A DNA stretch of 64,000 nucleotides from Nymphaea colorata (Eukaryota > Streptophyta > Magnoliopsida > Nymphaeales > Nymphaeaceae). The DNA is taken from the NCBI RefSeq assembly GCF_008831285.2, contig NC_045138.2, positions 1,003,143 through 1,067,142 on the forward strand, written 5' to 3'. How positions within the stretch are numbered: position 1 is the stretch's first letter; every line of letters begins with the position of its first letter. The translations under genes and the position numbers were made by a program. Positions 1-13,166 of the stretch are shown here, piece after piece. A model generated the notes under the pieces. That model did not search any database and was not told the DNA's origin. It saw only the letters and a list, made by a program, of their open reading frames with translations.

Positions 1-2280
1 GGCTGATCTCGTACCAAATGTAAGATCATAAAAAGCATTGCTGATGTCATTGTGATCTGTTTAATGTGTCTATGCATAGGTCTGAAGCACGCAGGATTTT
101 GGTCTCATGCCACACAGTACTCACAGTTTATTATTTTGTATCCCACAGCTTGCACCAAAGCTCGAAGCTCTCAGAGAAGAATATGTCCGTTTTGCTGTAG
201 CCAAATGTTTATCTGCTATACGGGAGTACCGATCTGCTGTGGAGACAATTACAGGTTAAGCAAATTAGCATGAATAGTAGAGAGTAGATTCTTTTATTTC
301 TTTTCCAGATATATTATGTAGGCTTTTATAGTTGAAACTAGACTCATTCAAACAAAAGAAAAGAAAAAAAATATGGTGAATCAGTATTTTGAAAGAATCT
401 GATCAAACTATGGAAAGTGACAACTTTCTAATGATGTGGACGGACAAATAAATATCTTATTATTTTATTAATGAATTCATTGTTCTTTCTGCAGATTTTT
501 TGCTTGAAAAAGAGGAAATAAAGGCAGATAAGATCTGGGATATTTTCTCAAAGGCTCCAAAAGTACCTCAGGTGCTTATGTATCTTTGGTTAATGCATGT
601 CCTTTTTGAATTCTTGGTGGACAAATCTGGTTGATGGGCCTAAGAGGCTATCCTGGCTTGCTGCCATTTGGCTGCTTTTAGGAGCCATTCACGATAGGAA
701 GTGTAGTTTCTAACCTTTTAAAGTGCAATCCAACATTGGACCTTTTCTTTTTGTGTGTTTTTTTTTTTTTTTTTTTTGGGGCGGGGGGGTGGTGTTCCAA
801 ATCCTTGCTGATGTAATTTTTTTTATTGGATTTGACACTTGCGAGTCGGATAGTGGTTGGGTTATGCTTACCATACTGACAATCCAGACAGAGCCTTAAG
901 AGGCTCAGCATGTCGTTAGCTAAAGCTGGATTTCTTTAGACAACCTTCTCTTGCACAGGTGAAAAATGTGATTGTTTTTGTTGTCAAAAGCACCATCTTG
1001 GTCTAACCTTGTGCCTAGGATTGCCTAGGTAGGGCTGGCTTAGATACTTTTAGAAAGAATAGCTGTATGAGTGTATGTAGTTTTTGCATATTTCAAGTTT
1101 CAAACTTATGGATACATTCTTGTTTAAAAGTTTGTGAACACCTGGGGAACATCTTTAGATACTTCCATAAAATAGCTCCGTGTACTTGTTTAGGGGTTAA
1201 TATTTCAAAAAGGTTAGCTGCGTATACATTTTTTGCATAACGCAAATTTGTGCCTATGTACATTTATTGAGAGAACAGGAGAGCTTTGGACCGATCTGTT
1301 TTAGCCTTAGTAGGCGCAGACCTTTTTGACTAGGCTGGGCCACTTAGGCACCCAAGTCACAAAAAAAAATCAAATCTTCTCTCCTATTTCCTTCCTCCTC
1401 TACTTTAACTTTTTCTTAATTCTTCTACATTTTTCCAGTTTCTTTTCCTGTTGTTCCTCTTCTCCTCTTTCTTCCTCTTCTTCATCATGTTTTTCCTGTC
1501 GTATACTATTTGCAGCCTGGGCACCACCCAATGCCAGCCTAGGCCTTCTTGTAGCGCCGTCTGCTAGTGCATTTGGCTACTAAACTTTCAACACAAATTT
1601 TGTTTCACTAAGCCATGATTTTTATTTCATTAAGTTCTGATGCAGCATCCTCTTTTCTGGATTTGTTGCTCCCAGGTCAAGCTTGCCGTTAAGTTTTTTT
1701 TTTTTTCATACACACCATGGTCATTTAGGAAGCAATAATTATCGGACTAAGCAAAAGAAACATGAAGCTATGTTTCCAGTAGAGACTTAAGCAGTCTAAG
1801 ACATTCATAAGCCATTTTGGAGCTAATTGCTGTACTTATCCACATACTTGTGAGCACTTTGTCATTGTTGTTAGAATTTCAATCTTTTTTTTTTTTCTTG
1901 CAGCCACCAGTGCAAGAAGTTGATGAGTATGCTGGTCTTGTTCACTCGGGAAGGTGGGGAATTCATGGGGCTTCTCTTCCAGGCAGAGCAACTTTTGCTC
2001 CTGGTTACGTTGGCTTTGCCACATTTGGAGCACCTAGACCTATAGAGGTAGTCATGATTAAATACGATGTTTGTTCATGATCCTGAATAGGTTTTACTGC
2101 ACCCTTATTGTTAATGACCTTATTTCGTGTGCACAGACACAAATTATCAGTGACGACACTTGGAAACTGGTGGATGGAATTTGGGAGAATAGAATGCAGG
2201 AAATTAACGAGGGCGTGTCATATGAGATTGAGGAAGCCACAGAACTGCCTCACCTGCTTATGGCTGACAACTTCCTTTGA
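1..2280 (+). CDS. FtsHi-type inactive FtsH protease, 3' end (probably FTSHI1/ARC1-like, chloroplast)
   Basis: This is the C-terminal part of a multi-exon gene that begins left of the window. Exons read with GT-AG borders: 149-254, 495-571, 1904-2047 and 2137-2280 (TGA). A short exon at 1-19 also fits, in frame before a GTAAG donor. The joined protein has an EALREEYVRFAV helix, then DEYAGLVHSGRWGIHG, GRATFAPGYVGFATFGAPRP and DDTWKLVDGIWENR, and ends in LLMADNFL. That tail is what I remember of plant FtsHi proteins, chloroplast-envelope relatives of the FtsH AAA protease that lack the zinc-binding motif; they act in plastid protein import and biogenesis. The AAA module itself lies outside the window, so loss of the catalytic motif cannot be checked here. 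FTSHI1 is my best match among paralogues, but it rests on memory. The 1.33 kb intron 572-1903 holds poly-T runs and CCTAGGC-rich repeat-like sequence. Confidence 0.72.
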
Positions 2281-5276
2281 TTGTAGTGCGATTTCTGAGG
2301 TACTGTTTTTATTTATTAGTCTTTTCCCTGGAAAAACACCAAAGAAAGACTTCAAGTGAGTGGATTGAATTGGTCACATGGATTGTTATGTTTAATTATG
2401 GTGCTCAAGGTCCCTTACGTGTCTAATAAGATGGGATAGGACCAGGAGCCCCTCTCCCAGCAGAGTTGCACCAGGGCTAGGTTCCTGGCGTGTCTTGTCA
2501 TTACGAGATTGATGCCAGGATGATTACCTACCTGCATGCCATTAGTCAATTGGGTGGCTTATGTCAGCATGTCCAAACATAGTGAGCTTGTGTCTTGTTT
2601 GAACGCTATTTTTAAATGCACACTTAGTGCAAAGAACAATATTGCATGATTGTGGTTTACTAGTTCACTTCACAGACCTGATTTAAGATAGCTTTTAGAA
2701 ATAGATTTTAGTCGGACAGCTGGTGAATGGGCCTCAAGTGCAAGTAAACAGAGTGTAATGTTTATTTACCTTTCTAGATCAATTTAGGTCCTCATATAAA
2801 TAATTGAAAAATCATTTGTTACATGAGAAGACTGGTTACTAACTTACTGCCTGACCTATTCATGACCTAGCTTCAGCTTGTGTGTCAGGCTGAATTCTGT
2901 TCGGCAATTCAGTTAGTCATGAATAAAGCACGAGCAATGCTGGCTGATCCTTGTGTAACCAGTGTTATTCTTTCTTGTATTGTTCAAAAGAGGGTAAGAC
3001 TTCTTCCTATTTATAACTCTCTTACTGGTGATCCAGCGAAAGTGCTTGGGTTATGGTGACCTTAATTCAAGCACAGATCATCCTTTCAGTGTGGTGATTC
3101 AAGAAACCTGCTAGGCATTTGGTTTTGCTCAACCAGAAACTGTTTCTGCTCTTGAAAGTATCATACTTTTTCATATGAAAGATCGTCTGATGCTTCTGCT
3201 CCAAAATATCACACTTTTTCACATGAATACTTGACTAACTCGTCTCATGCTTCTCTTCCATTCTTCAGGTGCAGCATGTCATTTTTAACGCTTGACAAAC
3301 AGTCCTGCAGAACTAAATGAACATTATCAAATCTCAGGTGGAAAGCAATTTTTTCCCTCCAGCTAGATGATTCTCTGAGCTTGGCCTGGAAACGGGAGAT
3401 ACCATAATACATTAAAGTGCATCAGATGTACGGGAAAGACATGGAGCTTTTCAAGAAAGCAGCAAGACTTCTGATCTTACATGCAAAAGCGAGCCAAGGG
3501 TGAGTTCAACCGCACAGTGAAGATGGTCATGAGATTGAGCATCTCCATGGCAATGGTGTCTTAAAAGCAGTGTCTGGAGGCGGATAGTGAGTGCGTGGTG
3601 CAAATTTTTAGTGGGGCTTGCATCATGTGTGGAAGAGCTGGTCAAGTACCAGGGATTTTGTAGGCAGGAAAATAAAATTGGGGTTATAGGGACTGCACGT
3701 GATACGCTTCTATATTGTAGAACCATACATTCCAAAAGGATGCAATTTTGTAACATAGTTTTGCCGTGTAACTTCCCTGTTCATGTCTCAACTCCTTAGG
3801 TTGGTAGCCTTCCGAACCATATGAGCACTGGAAGGAAAACAAAAAAAATACTGAAGCCGCAGACCTTGTTTGGTTAAGAAGTCTGCGGGATCGGACCGAC
3901 TATTTGACACCTCTCTCTCTCTCTCTCTCTCTCTGCGCTCTCACTCTGAGCTCATGCCTTCATCTCACATATTTGGTATCTGCTCAGAGATCTTCAGGCA
4001 CCGACCGAAGCTCCATCATGTCAAAAACCACAAGGATTTTCTAGCCTGGACAGGTCAAGCGCGGTGTTGTTTGCACTGCATTAAGGTTTGGTATTTTTAG
4101 ATTTCAAAAGCATTATCACAATTATTGCTTTGGAAAAGATATTGACAAAGTTTTTCTTGGCTATTTTCGGTGAAGTTCTTATAAGGAAAATTTTGGGAAA
4201 AAGCTTGGCAAATTTTTTAAAAATAAGAATCATAAAAATAGAAAAAATAAAACAAATGAGAAACTAATAAAAAGGTGAACATAAAAAGAAAGAAAATGCA
4301 AAATATTCGTTTTTGCCGAGGTTTTCAAAATCTGAGGAGATTTTCTTGATATTTTTCTTTTACCTGAGGCGAAAATCTTTCAATATTTGTGGCAATGTTC
4401 AAAAGTGAGGCGGAGGGGATAGAATCCACCATTCCTTCACAACTACATAGTTGCCTGCTCACCTGCATTGTTTAAGTGATATTGAATCTCTGAGGTGAGT
4501 CTCGTTACATGTAGATGGACTGCCTACTCAGGTGGCAGGAAAACAAAGATGGCAGTGGATTTGTCCAAAATGTTCATAGTTGAAAATCACCTACTCCACT
4601 CTTCTTCCTTCTCATTTATCAAGTTCATGCTCTCAAATAAATCTGATAGGCGATGTGATAGGCGGTGGACGTCAAGTAATAACTAAAATCCAGTCAGAAT
4701 TTCAGCTCCACAGTCATTATGGTTTCAACAGTCTTTAATATGCCTAATGTGATGGATTCTCTTCCATATTTGTGGGTTCAAAGCTATTGTCATGGCAGAT
4801 ACGGGTTACTGCAGATGTTCAGCTGACCGGGAGTGAGCATGTGCTAGCTGCTCATACGAACAAGGGAAACTATTTAGTTTTGGTTCTACTTTTTCTAAGA
4901 AAGGAATCACTTTTTATAAATTTCTAACAAGGGCAATATTCACATATAAACATTGTCCAATAAGGGCTCGAAGTCGAAGTAAACTTCTATTAACCAGAAA
5001 AACTAAAACAGTCAACTAGAATGGTAAGAAATTAATTAGTAGTAGAGAGTAGTATTGAAAAAAATTACACCCAATCTTCCCCATTTCTCCAGTTGATGAA
5101 GATTCACTTTAAGCCCTTATTTGACAGATTCCATGAACATTGTGACCATAATTAGAAAAACCACAAAGTGTGGTCCTTTGTGAAATCAAAGGTGAGATGG
5201 GCCCCAAAATGCCAATTTTTCATAAATACCAGGTGAAAACATATTCACTCTCAGTATCAACAAATGCCCGGATTAC
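2281..5276. other. Intergenic: 3' UTR/downstream region of FtsHi gene, no gene seen
   Basis: About 3 kb without a convincing reading frame. The first few hundred bases are probably 3' UTR of the FtsHi gene. A short CT microsatellite lies at about 3909-3934. The rest is AT-rich unique-looking sequence. The short open frames here have no recognisable motif. Confidence 0.5.
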
Positions 5277-7184
5277 TTAAGCTTCCTGTAAACTTGTGGA
5301 ATGAAGTTGGGTCCCCGCAACATTGTTGCTCCTACATTGCACATATCCTTCAATTTGCAATAGTTGATTCAACCCATCAAGAGTTTCATAGATCTGCCTT
5401 CTATTCTGATGCTGCAAGTCTGAAACCAGAAATTCATGAACAATGCCATCCACTTCAATGGAGCTGCATCCAGGAACCTTCTCTATATCACGCTCTCTCA
5501 TCATCGCTCGAATTTGCAGCACATCATCCCAATCTCCAATCGACGCATAAACGTTGGACATAAGCACCTGGTATGCAGGATTCAAGTGCTCCAACTTCAG
5601 GATTTCCTGTTCTGCAATTTCTGCTACTCTGGAATTCCTATGGAGTTTACAGGATCCAAGCAATGTGGCCCAGATTACGACATTGGCCTTCATGGGCATG
5701 TTCATAATGAATCCTAGTGCCTCCTCTAGCTTTCCTGCTCTGCTCAAAAGGTCAACTATGCAGCCATAATGCTCAATTCTAGGATTCAGATGAAAATCTC
5801 TCTCCATGGATTGAAAGTATCGAAGACCATCATCAATGGAGCCTGCATGGGTACATGCTGAAAGAACAGCAATGAAGATCACATCATCCGGTTCTGTTCC
5901 CTCCTTGCACATTCTGTCAAAGAGTGCAAGAGCTTCTCTACTATGTCCATTGAAGGCCAGGCCTGAAACCATGGATGTCCAAGTGATGATACATTTCTGA
6001 GTCATTTCCCTAAAAACTCTACGCGCACTGTGGATGTCACCACACTTCGCATACATATCCAATAGTGCATTACCAACAGCCAAACTCATCTCAGATCTAG
6101 TTCTGTCAATATAAGAATTTATCCACCTTCCAAGATTCAAAGCACCTATCTGGGCACATGCTGTAAGAGCACTTGTGACTGTCACCTCGTCTGGTTGGAG
6201 TTCGGTTACCAGCATTTGTTGAAACAAGCTCAATGCTTCATTATATCGACTGTTGTGGGCATAACCACTGATCATTGCGTTCCATGAAACCACATTTTTC
6301 TCTGGCACCTGATCAAATAGCAGACGTGCAGAGAACATGTCGCCGGATTGTGCATAACCCGAGACCATAGATGTCCAAGATACAATACTCTTTACAGGCA
6401 TTTTTTCGAAAATGTTTTGTGCCGTTTGCATGTCACGAAGCTGGATATACCCTGCAACCATCGAATTCCACGTAACAACATTTCTTTCAGGCATCTGATT
6501 AAAAAATGTCTGTGCCTGTTCAATCTTTCCAAGCTTCATGTATCCCGCAATCATGGAGTTCCACGACACTACATTCTTCTCTGGCATAGAATGAAACAAC
6601 TCCAGGGCTGTTTCAGCATCTTCGTGCGACATACATGCAGCAACCATCGAGTTCCAAGACACAACATCTCGTTCAGCCATTTCATCAAACACTTTAAAAG
6701 ATGCACCTACATCCCCGCACTTACAGTACAGATCGATAAGAGTGTTCTGCACAAAGACATTGCACTCGAAACCAGATTGAAATACATGGGTATGCATCAT
6801 TTTGGCTTCGTTTAGATCCTCAAAAGCTTCCAGAGATTTCAGCAAGAAGGTGAAGGTATAGCTGTTAGGAAAGGCACCAACGCCTCTCATATTATTGTAC
6901 AGAAAAAGTGCATCCCTCTGATGATTGTGTTGGTTGCAGGCCTTGATCATACTGTTGTAGAGGAAAACATTTGGAGATGGTGCAATTTTGAAGACCAAGA
7001 GCGCATATTGGAATTGGTTCAACGTTGAGTAGAGGTGGATGAGTGAGCCCAGCAGAAGGTTGCTCCCTTGGAGGCCGTTCATGAAAATTTGTGCATGGGC
7101 CTGATGGACTTGTTTCTTGGAATTGCACTTCTTCAATATTTGAAAGATTCTGCTTTCCATTTCAATAAAGATCAGTAGGGCCAC
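5277..7184 (-). CDS. PLS-class pentatricopeptide repeat protein with E/E+ domain (intronless)
   Basis: A single-exon frame of 635 codons encodes a tandem array of pentatricopeptide repeats in the P-L-S pattern, with typical strings such as VVSWNSMIAGYMKLGKIEQA and ALLDMYAKCGDIHSARRVF, and about 12 repeats between residues 70 and 510. The C-terminal E block (MPMKANVVIWATLLGSCKLH) and E+ (KVPGCSSIEVDG) follow; no DYW deaminase domain is present. Proteins of this class bind organelle RNA one nucleotide per repeat and usually specify C-to-U editing sites in mitochondria or plastids, recruiting a DYW partner. The start is the first ATG at 7184; a second in-frame Met is at codon 8 (MESRIFQILKKC). 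The N-terminus lacks an obvious Ser/Arg-rich transit peptide, so the organelle cannot be called. It is divergent from ALG11, with 833 bp between start codons. Confidence 0.9.
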   Translation of the reverse strand: MALLIFIEMESRIFQILKKCNSKKQVHQAHAQIFMNGLQGSNLLLGSLIHLYSTLNQFQYALLVFKIAPSPNVFLYNSMIKACNQHNHQRDALFLYNNMRGVGAFPNSYTFTFLLKSLEAFEDLNEAKMMHTHVFQSGFECNVFVQNTLIDLYCKCGDVGASFKVFDEMAERDVVSWNSMVAACMSHEDAETALELFHSMPEKNVVSWNSMIAGYMKLGKIEQAQTFFNQMPERNVVTWNSMVAGYIQLRDMQTAQNIFEKMPVKSIVSWTSMVSGYAQSGDMFSARLLFDQVPEKNVVSWNAMISGYAHNSRYNEALSLFQQMLVTELQPDEVTVTSALTACAQIGALNLGRWINSYIDRTRSEMSLAVGNALLDMYAKCGDIHSARRVFREMTQKCIITWTSMVSGLAFNGHSREALALFDRMCKEGTEPDDVIFIAVLSACTHAGSIDDGLRYFQSMERDFHLNPRIEHYGCIVDLLSRAGKLEEALGFIMNMPMKANVVIWATLLGSCKLHRNSRVAEIAEQEILKLEHLNPAYQVLMSNVYASIGDWDDVLQIRAMMRERDIEKVPGCSSIEVDGIVHEFLVSDLQHQNRRQIYETLDGLNQLLQIEGYVQCRSNNVAGTQLHSTSLQEA

Positions 7185-8017
7185 CGGTTTGGAAATCCTA
7201 GCATGGTTGCTATAGCATAGGGACCAAGAAGAGATTGAAGACCTTGTTGCCTGATAAAAGAACTATGTGAAAGGAGAGCTCAAGGTTCATGCCGAGCTAC
7301 TAATCTCTGCATCTAGTGAGTTTTCTTTTACTATGGTGGTACCCAGTGAATAACCTAAATGAGGACTGGTCCAGGTTACGGGTATCTGTTATCAGGATGT
7401 AGATGAAAATTTCATACAGAATACAGAGAAATTTCTGGACCAATGCCTCGCACTGCTCTGTCTTGGTGTCAGAGAGACGGAGAGAAATACTATGATGGTT
7501 TCTAAAAGAAAGTAAATAGGCAAAATGTTAAAATATTCAATGAAGTACAAGAAAATAAAAATTTAATTAAATGAGAACACTCTTGAGTTGGCCCCTGTGT
7601 TTAAGATTCAAAGCTGATCTAAGACTGATCGAAAATCTACCAAACGCCTCCCAAATTGGATCAATAAACTACTTATTTGTCATTAAAACAAAATCTCGTG
7701 AAAATAATCTACAAACGAGAAAATATTGGTATTTTGCGGGACATTTGACTTCTTTTCCCTCTTTAATCAACCATCGAAAAATATATAATATACGTAACCA
7801 TGAAGAGGTAACAAAACGAGACCAAAGGTGCCGTCTACTTTTTTGTCATTTACCAAACTTCCCTTCTGATTGGAAAATTTCCCTTGAGTCGGACGCAAGA
7901 GTCAATTTTGGACATGAAATGAGACGTAACCCGACCCATTTACCATTTCATGCCGTCAAAAGGAAGGAGGAAGAAGGTCGTTGAGAAGAGGAGGATTCTC
8001 TTTCTCGCGAACCTGCA
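7185..8017. promoter_or_regulatory. Shared upstream region between PPR gene (-) and ALG11 (+)
   Basis: This 833 bp spacer separates two divergent start codons and must hold both promoters and 5' leaders. It is AT-rich in the middle and purine-rich (GGAGGAAGAAGG) just before the ALG11 ATG at 8018. I see no clear TATA box correctly placed for either gene. Confidence 0.45.
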
Positions 8018-11000
8018 ATGGCTGCATCCGTCTTGGTTATTCTTGCAAGTCTCTTTCTCGGCTTCGTGGTAGCGTTGTTTTGCTATATTTGTGCGATGGT
8101 GGTCGAGTCTAGGCGGAACAGGAAGCAGGTGGCGGCGGGGTTCTTTCACCCGTACACGAACGACGGTGGCGGGGGCGAGAAGGTGCTCTGGTGTGCTGTG
8201 AAGGCTGTCCAGGAGGAGTACCCCAATCTCGAATGCTTCATTTACACAGGCGACGATGCTACGCCGCAGAGCCTCTCTGCCCGCGCCGTCGATCGTTTCG
8301 GCGTCGAGCTTCTTCGCCCTCCTCAGGTAGTCTACGAATTTTCGCCTTCTGTTTTTTGTGGTATTAATTCATTGGATTATTTGACCAATAAAGTGCTGAT
8401 TTTTCTTGGGATTTAGCAAAAAGACATTTAGTAATTCCAGCTATTTACGGATTTTCATCATTGATTTCATAAAAAGAGCCTTTTCTGTTTCTTTTCCATC
8501 TATTTGGTGCTTTTCATGAAGAATGTCTAGAATGAACTTGATCTAGAGCGTCGATTGAAAATTTTTATCAACAAAAGGAAAACTCGTCCACCATCAATTT
8601 AATCTGATGCATCTTTTGACCTGTTTTGGGGACGGATAAAAGAAAAGGACCGAATCACATTCACCAGCAAAACATTGAAATTGAATAAACTTATTATGGT
8701 GGTTATTGAGGAGTTCGTACACTTCTCAAGTAGCATAGATTCTCTTAAAGTGGTATTATAGAAAATTATCTTAATATAACGAATATCTTCATTTTGTTGT
8801 GCTTCTTTTGTGGAGAATATCTCCTTTTTTCATGTGAATGCTTTTTATTATGCTTAGTCCTGCAGAGAGTTGTGATGCAGTCAGAGCAGTAGTAGTAGCA
8901 GCAGCAATGATAGCACTAAAGTCTAAACCGATAATGAGTTCCTGGAAGCAGCATGAAAGTGGTTGTTCAAATTGTTTATAAAAAATTGCACATATATGAG
9001 TGGAGTATCACCAGAACTGGTCAAACATCATTTTTTCAGACTTTCAGTTCATAAATTTCTTTTTTTCCTATCATTTTTTACTTAGTTGAGCATCAGCATT
9101 CTTCAAGATTTCCAATTCAAACATAACTAAACGAATCACGGTAAAGATAGAGAAAAGATTGTGCAGTTAATTTGGTTTTATTTATTTTCTGTTAAGAAGC
9201 AGTGCATTACCAATTTGTTATGTTTTGATGGTTAGGTAGTTCGCTTGAACAGACGGAAATGGATTGAGGAAAGCACATATCCCCACTTCACCATGATTGG
9301 CCAGAGCCTTGGTTCAGTTTTTCTTTCATGGGAAGCCCTGAGGAAACTGACACCTAAATTTTATTTTGACACAAGTGGCTATGCATTTACCTATCCACTT
9401 GCATGGTTGTTTGGTTGCAAAGTCCTTTGCTATACTCACTACCCCACCATCAGTTCTGATATGGTTGCTCGTGTTCGTCAGCGCAACTCGATGTACAATA
9501 ACAACAATCTAATTGCAGGAAGGTATCTTTCTGACTCAAATCAGTTGACTTATATAATCCATTTTCTGAAATCAACTTGTGGTGAGATTCTTAATATGTG
9601 GATGGGGTGCACCGTTAGGCACTGGGACTTATGTTTACTTTTTATTAAGATAGAAGTTTGTTTTGTAATAATATGCTTCTGGTTATAATTCTTTCATTGG
9701 TAGCATAACATATAAACAATCCCTGTGGTTGTTTCAGTGTCTGGCTGTCCAAGGGGAAGATCATCTACTACATGATTTTAAGCTGGATGTATGGATTGGC
9801 TGGTTCGTGTGCACATGTAGCTATGGTGAACTCATCATGGACAAAAGCTCATATTGATAAGCTCTGGAAAATTCCTGAACGTACTAAAAGGGTTTACCCA
9901 CCTTGCAATACATCAACTCTTCAGGTGGAAAATCTGCCTTTCATCTTTGATTGACTTTCTTTTTACTTCCAGAAACAGGAGCACAACATTCATAATTAAC
10001 ATGCTTAGATTAATGGTTGATTGATAGTTTTTGTTGTTTTATTTGGATACTGACGGCAAGTTATTGTAGTGGATTCATGTGGGACATCCATATCAATTAT
10101 GTGTAAAGCTTCAAATGGCTCAATATTTTGTCATTTTGTACTTTTCAGTGAAGTAGTGTCTAATATTTTGCTTTTAAGAAAAGGAAAACTAGCGTTTGTG
10201 TGACTGACAGCTTCTTGCAACTGTGGCCAAAGGTCTTCCAGAATTGTGGAATGCCAACAAATTACCTACTCCTGTCTAAACGTATTGGTTTATCTGAATA
10301 TCAGCAACTGCAAGTCTGCATACATAATGTCTCGCAGAATCATGGTGCTTGCCAAAACCTGATCATCTTTTCTTGTCTCATGAATTAAGTGCTTGGCTAA
10401 CTAGTTTTAATACATTTCCGATTCACAGCATGAAAAATTTGTGAAAATAATATCTCTGCACTGTAGACTGTTCCTGTGAAATGCTTATTTAGAAAAATAT
10501 TTTTTATGTTCTTGTTGCTTGTTTTCCTTCTTTTCCAATTTGATTATAGTTTGATTCTGTACTGTCCAGACAGGCACTTTCATTGGAGAGGTCCACAAAA
10601 CCCCCAAAATTTATATCTGTTGCTCAGTTTCGTCCGGAAAAGGTGAGTGGAGGAACTTTAAGAAATTATTGAATGTTTCAACCCGATTACTATGTACTTC
10701 ATTATATTTTTGCTTCAAATGGATGCTATATTGTGTTCAGGCACATGCTCTCCAAATTGATGCATTTGCACTTGTCATCAAGAAACTACAAGCAGATGCA
10801 CCAAGACCCAAGCTCCAATTTGTGGGTAGCTGCAGAAACAGCCAAGATAAGAAGAGATTGTCCCAGTTGAAAGAGAAGTGTGCTCAATTAAATATCAAAG
10901 AAGATGTAGAGTTCTATGAAGATCTAAAGTACAGGTTTGCCTCCTACTGTTAGTTCCAAGTCCTTGGGCAAGAAATGTCTTCATGAATCTGAAATGCTTT

Positions 11001-11572
11001 TGCACTCAATATTTTGAGGTATTTTGTGTCCGGTACTATACTCAACTGCTGAAAAAATGGTTAAGGGTCAATATTCGAAGAACATGCAGTGTGAATCAAA
11101 GGTACTTTGTCAATTCTTCTGACCTTACTAAGAGTTTATTTTAGGGACCTGGTGCTACTTCTTGGTGGAGCTGTTTCAGGTTTGCACGCAATGATAGATG
11201 AGCATTTTGGCATATGCGTTGTTGAGTACATGGCAGCAGGTGCTGTCCCAATCGGTCAGTTACTGCATCCTTGTTACTTTAAAATCTAATTTCATGCTTT
11301 TGTTTTCCCAACCATCTTTCATGTTTATGCTCCCAGCTCATGATTCAGCTGGGCCTAGGATGGACATAGTTGTTGAAGAAGATGGACAGCAGACAGGATT
11401 TCTCGCCCATGACATTGAAGGATACGCAGATGCCATTGTCAATATCATGCAGATGTCTGATGCAGAGCGGCTGAATATTGCAGCAGCTGCAAGAAAGCGT
11501 GCTAGTAGGTTTTCTGAGGAAAGGTTTTATGAAGATTTTAAGGCTGCTGTACGTCCTGTTTTCTGTAACTAA
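8018..11572 (+). CDS. ALG11: ALG11, GDP-Man:Man3GlcNAc2-PP-dolichol alpha-1,2-mannosyltransferase
   Basis: Seven exons join in frame: 8018-8326, 9236-9522, 9738-9924, 10574-10642, 10741-10934, 11145-11254 and 11337-11572 (TAA), giving 463 residues, the length I recall for plant ALG11 (Arabidopsis LEW3). A membrane segment at residues 4-27 is followed by [48 protein letters not shown] and the GT4 E-x7-E motif EHFGICVVE (residues 368-376) before GAVPIAHDSAGP. The enzyme sits on the cytosolic face of the ER and adds the fourth and fifth mannoses, both alpha-1,2-linked, to the lipid-linked oligosaccharide used in N-glycosylation. All splice sites are GT-AG. A perfect 41-bp tandem duplication lies a few bases after the stop codon. 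Confidence 0.95.
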
Positions 11573-11575
11573 GAA

Positions 11576-11657
11576 TTTTTGGCTGCTCCTCTCTTTCCGC
11601 TAATCTATTGATCAAATTTTTGGCTGCTCCTCTCTTTCCGCTAATCTATTGATCAAA
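11576..11657. repeat. Perfect 41-bp tandem duplication in ALG11 3' UTR
   Basis: Two identical 41-bp units, 11576-11616 and 11617-11657, begin four bases after the ALG11 stop. The lack of any mismatch implies a recent duplication, or an assembly slip. Confidence 0.95.
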
Positions 11658-13115
11658 AGTTGGAATTTCTATATTCGTGTTGCATGAAGTTGCTGACCAA
11701 GATTGTAGTAGTGAGTTGCTTGTACTTGACATAAAGGTGTGATGATGGCAGGACTCAGATGGGCTCTGTAATTTTCCAACAACGGAGGCCGTTGATGAGG
11801 CTTGAGTTGTATTATTTGATTAAGGCCATGTCCTGTTTATTATAAAGGATGTTAGATATAATCAAGTTCATTATCTGCAGTGTGGAATTATTCCAAAAAC
11901 CCAGTCAAACTACCCATGTTTACTTGCAACATTAGTTGGCACTCTTGGAAATCGATGGCTGTCATCATCAGTTACTGTATATTTTTGCCTGTATGCTTAA
12001 GCTGGAAATTTCTGGCATGGCTAGATGCTACACAACTTGGCCATCGTTCTTGTTTAGCTTGTAAAGAAGGCAGCGCAGTTTCTCCGAGGAGCTCCAGACA
12101 TGACAATTGTCTTGTGCCTTCCGTAAGCTAGATAATAACCCTTTGTAGATGGAGAAAAATGAAAATAAACAACAAAATCCCTCGAAAGAGAGGACTTGTT
12201 GGTACCCCTTCTCTGCCCACCTCGACGAAAGATCTACCATGGTGCATCAACGATTGGTTCTCAATCTGGAATTAACGAGGGCGTCCATTTTCATGTAACT
12301 GAAGAATGATCCCTGCCTTGGCTTCTCTGGCTTTCCTTGGTAGTGCCAAACTCATTGGAAGATTGCTGCAGTCTGCATTCGAGTTTTTTTAATGACTTCC
12401 GTAGGGCTAAGAAGTGAGTAGCCGACTGGTCAAAAAGTGGTGCACTTGTTTTTGCTCAATGAAAGGCTCCAGCACCCAGGAGTTGCCCAAGTTAAACCAA
12501 GATCAAAAGGACTGAACGGTTAAGTGAATATACATGTCCTCTTATTCATATATTCCTCTTCTTGAAACTCCAGGGTTCATGTATGCCTGAGAATCTGATC
12601 TTTCACTGAAAGAGAAACCTCCTGATTTCTTTGGAGTGTATAACAGAATTTAGTGTTCTACTTATTTTTAATTTCTGCAGCTTCTAGGTTCGAATCGATT
12701 ATGAAAGTTATTTTGCCCATGTGAACAGGCAGCGGAAGCCAAACATAAAGCAATAAACTTTCGACTCGGCTCACATGACTACACTAAGAGCATTAATTTG
12801 ACAAGTAACTTTCTGTGATCAAGTTAAGGCATAATATGATTGGTTTAAGCCAGAAAAGCAGGCTGATAATACATATGTCACAAGCCAAGTTTAAATGGAC
12901 ACTGATACCCAGATCAGATCCATTTAGACGTGTTTGGTAAAGAGAATAACATCTACTTATAGGTGAGTCAGGGTTATCCTATTACCTAGGTGAGAGCCAA
13001 AGCCCCCTCCTTTCCCTCACATTCAGGGTCTAGAGTTGTGTTGGTATAATGTGGCATGATTTCTGTATGCTTCAACTTGTACATAGGACCCACCCCCCTT
13101 ACGACACGAGCATAG

Positions 13116-13166
13116 CCCCTCGTGGGTTCACGCCCCTCGTGGGTTCAAGCCGCTCGTGGGTTCAAA
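13116..13166. repeat. Three 17-bp tandem units
   Basis: Units at 13116-13132, 13133-13149 and 13150-13166 share the core CTCGTGGGTTCA with one or two changes each. No function is evident. Confidence 0.85.

Noticed and set aside
6348-6815. 155-codon frame opposite the first PPR gene
   Set aside because: Same reason: its periodic composition reflects the antisense of PPR repeats.
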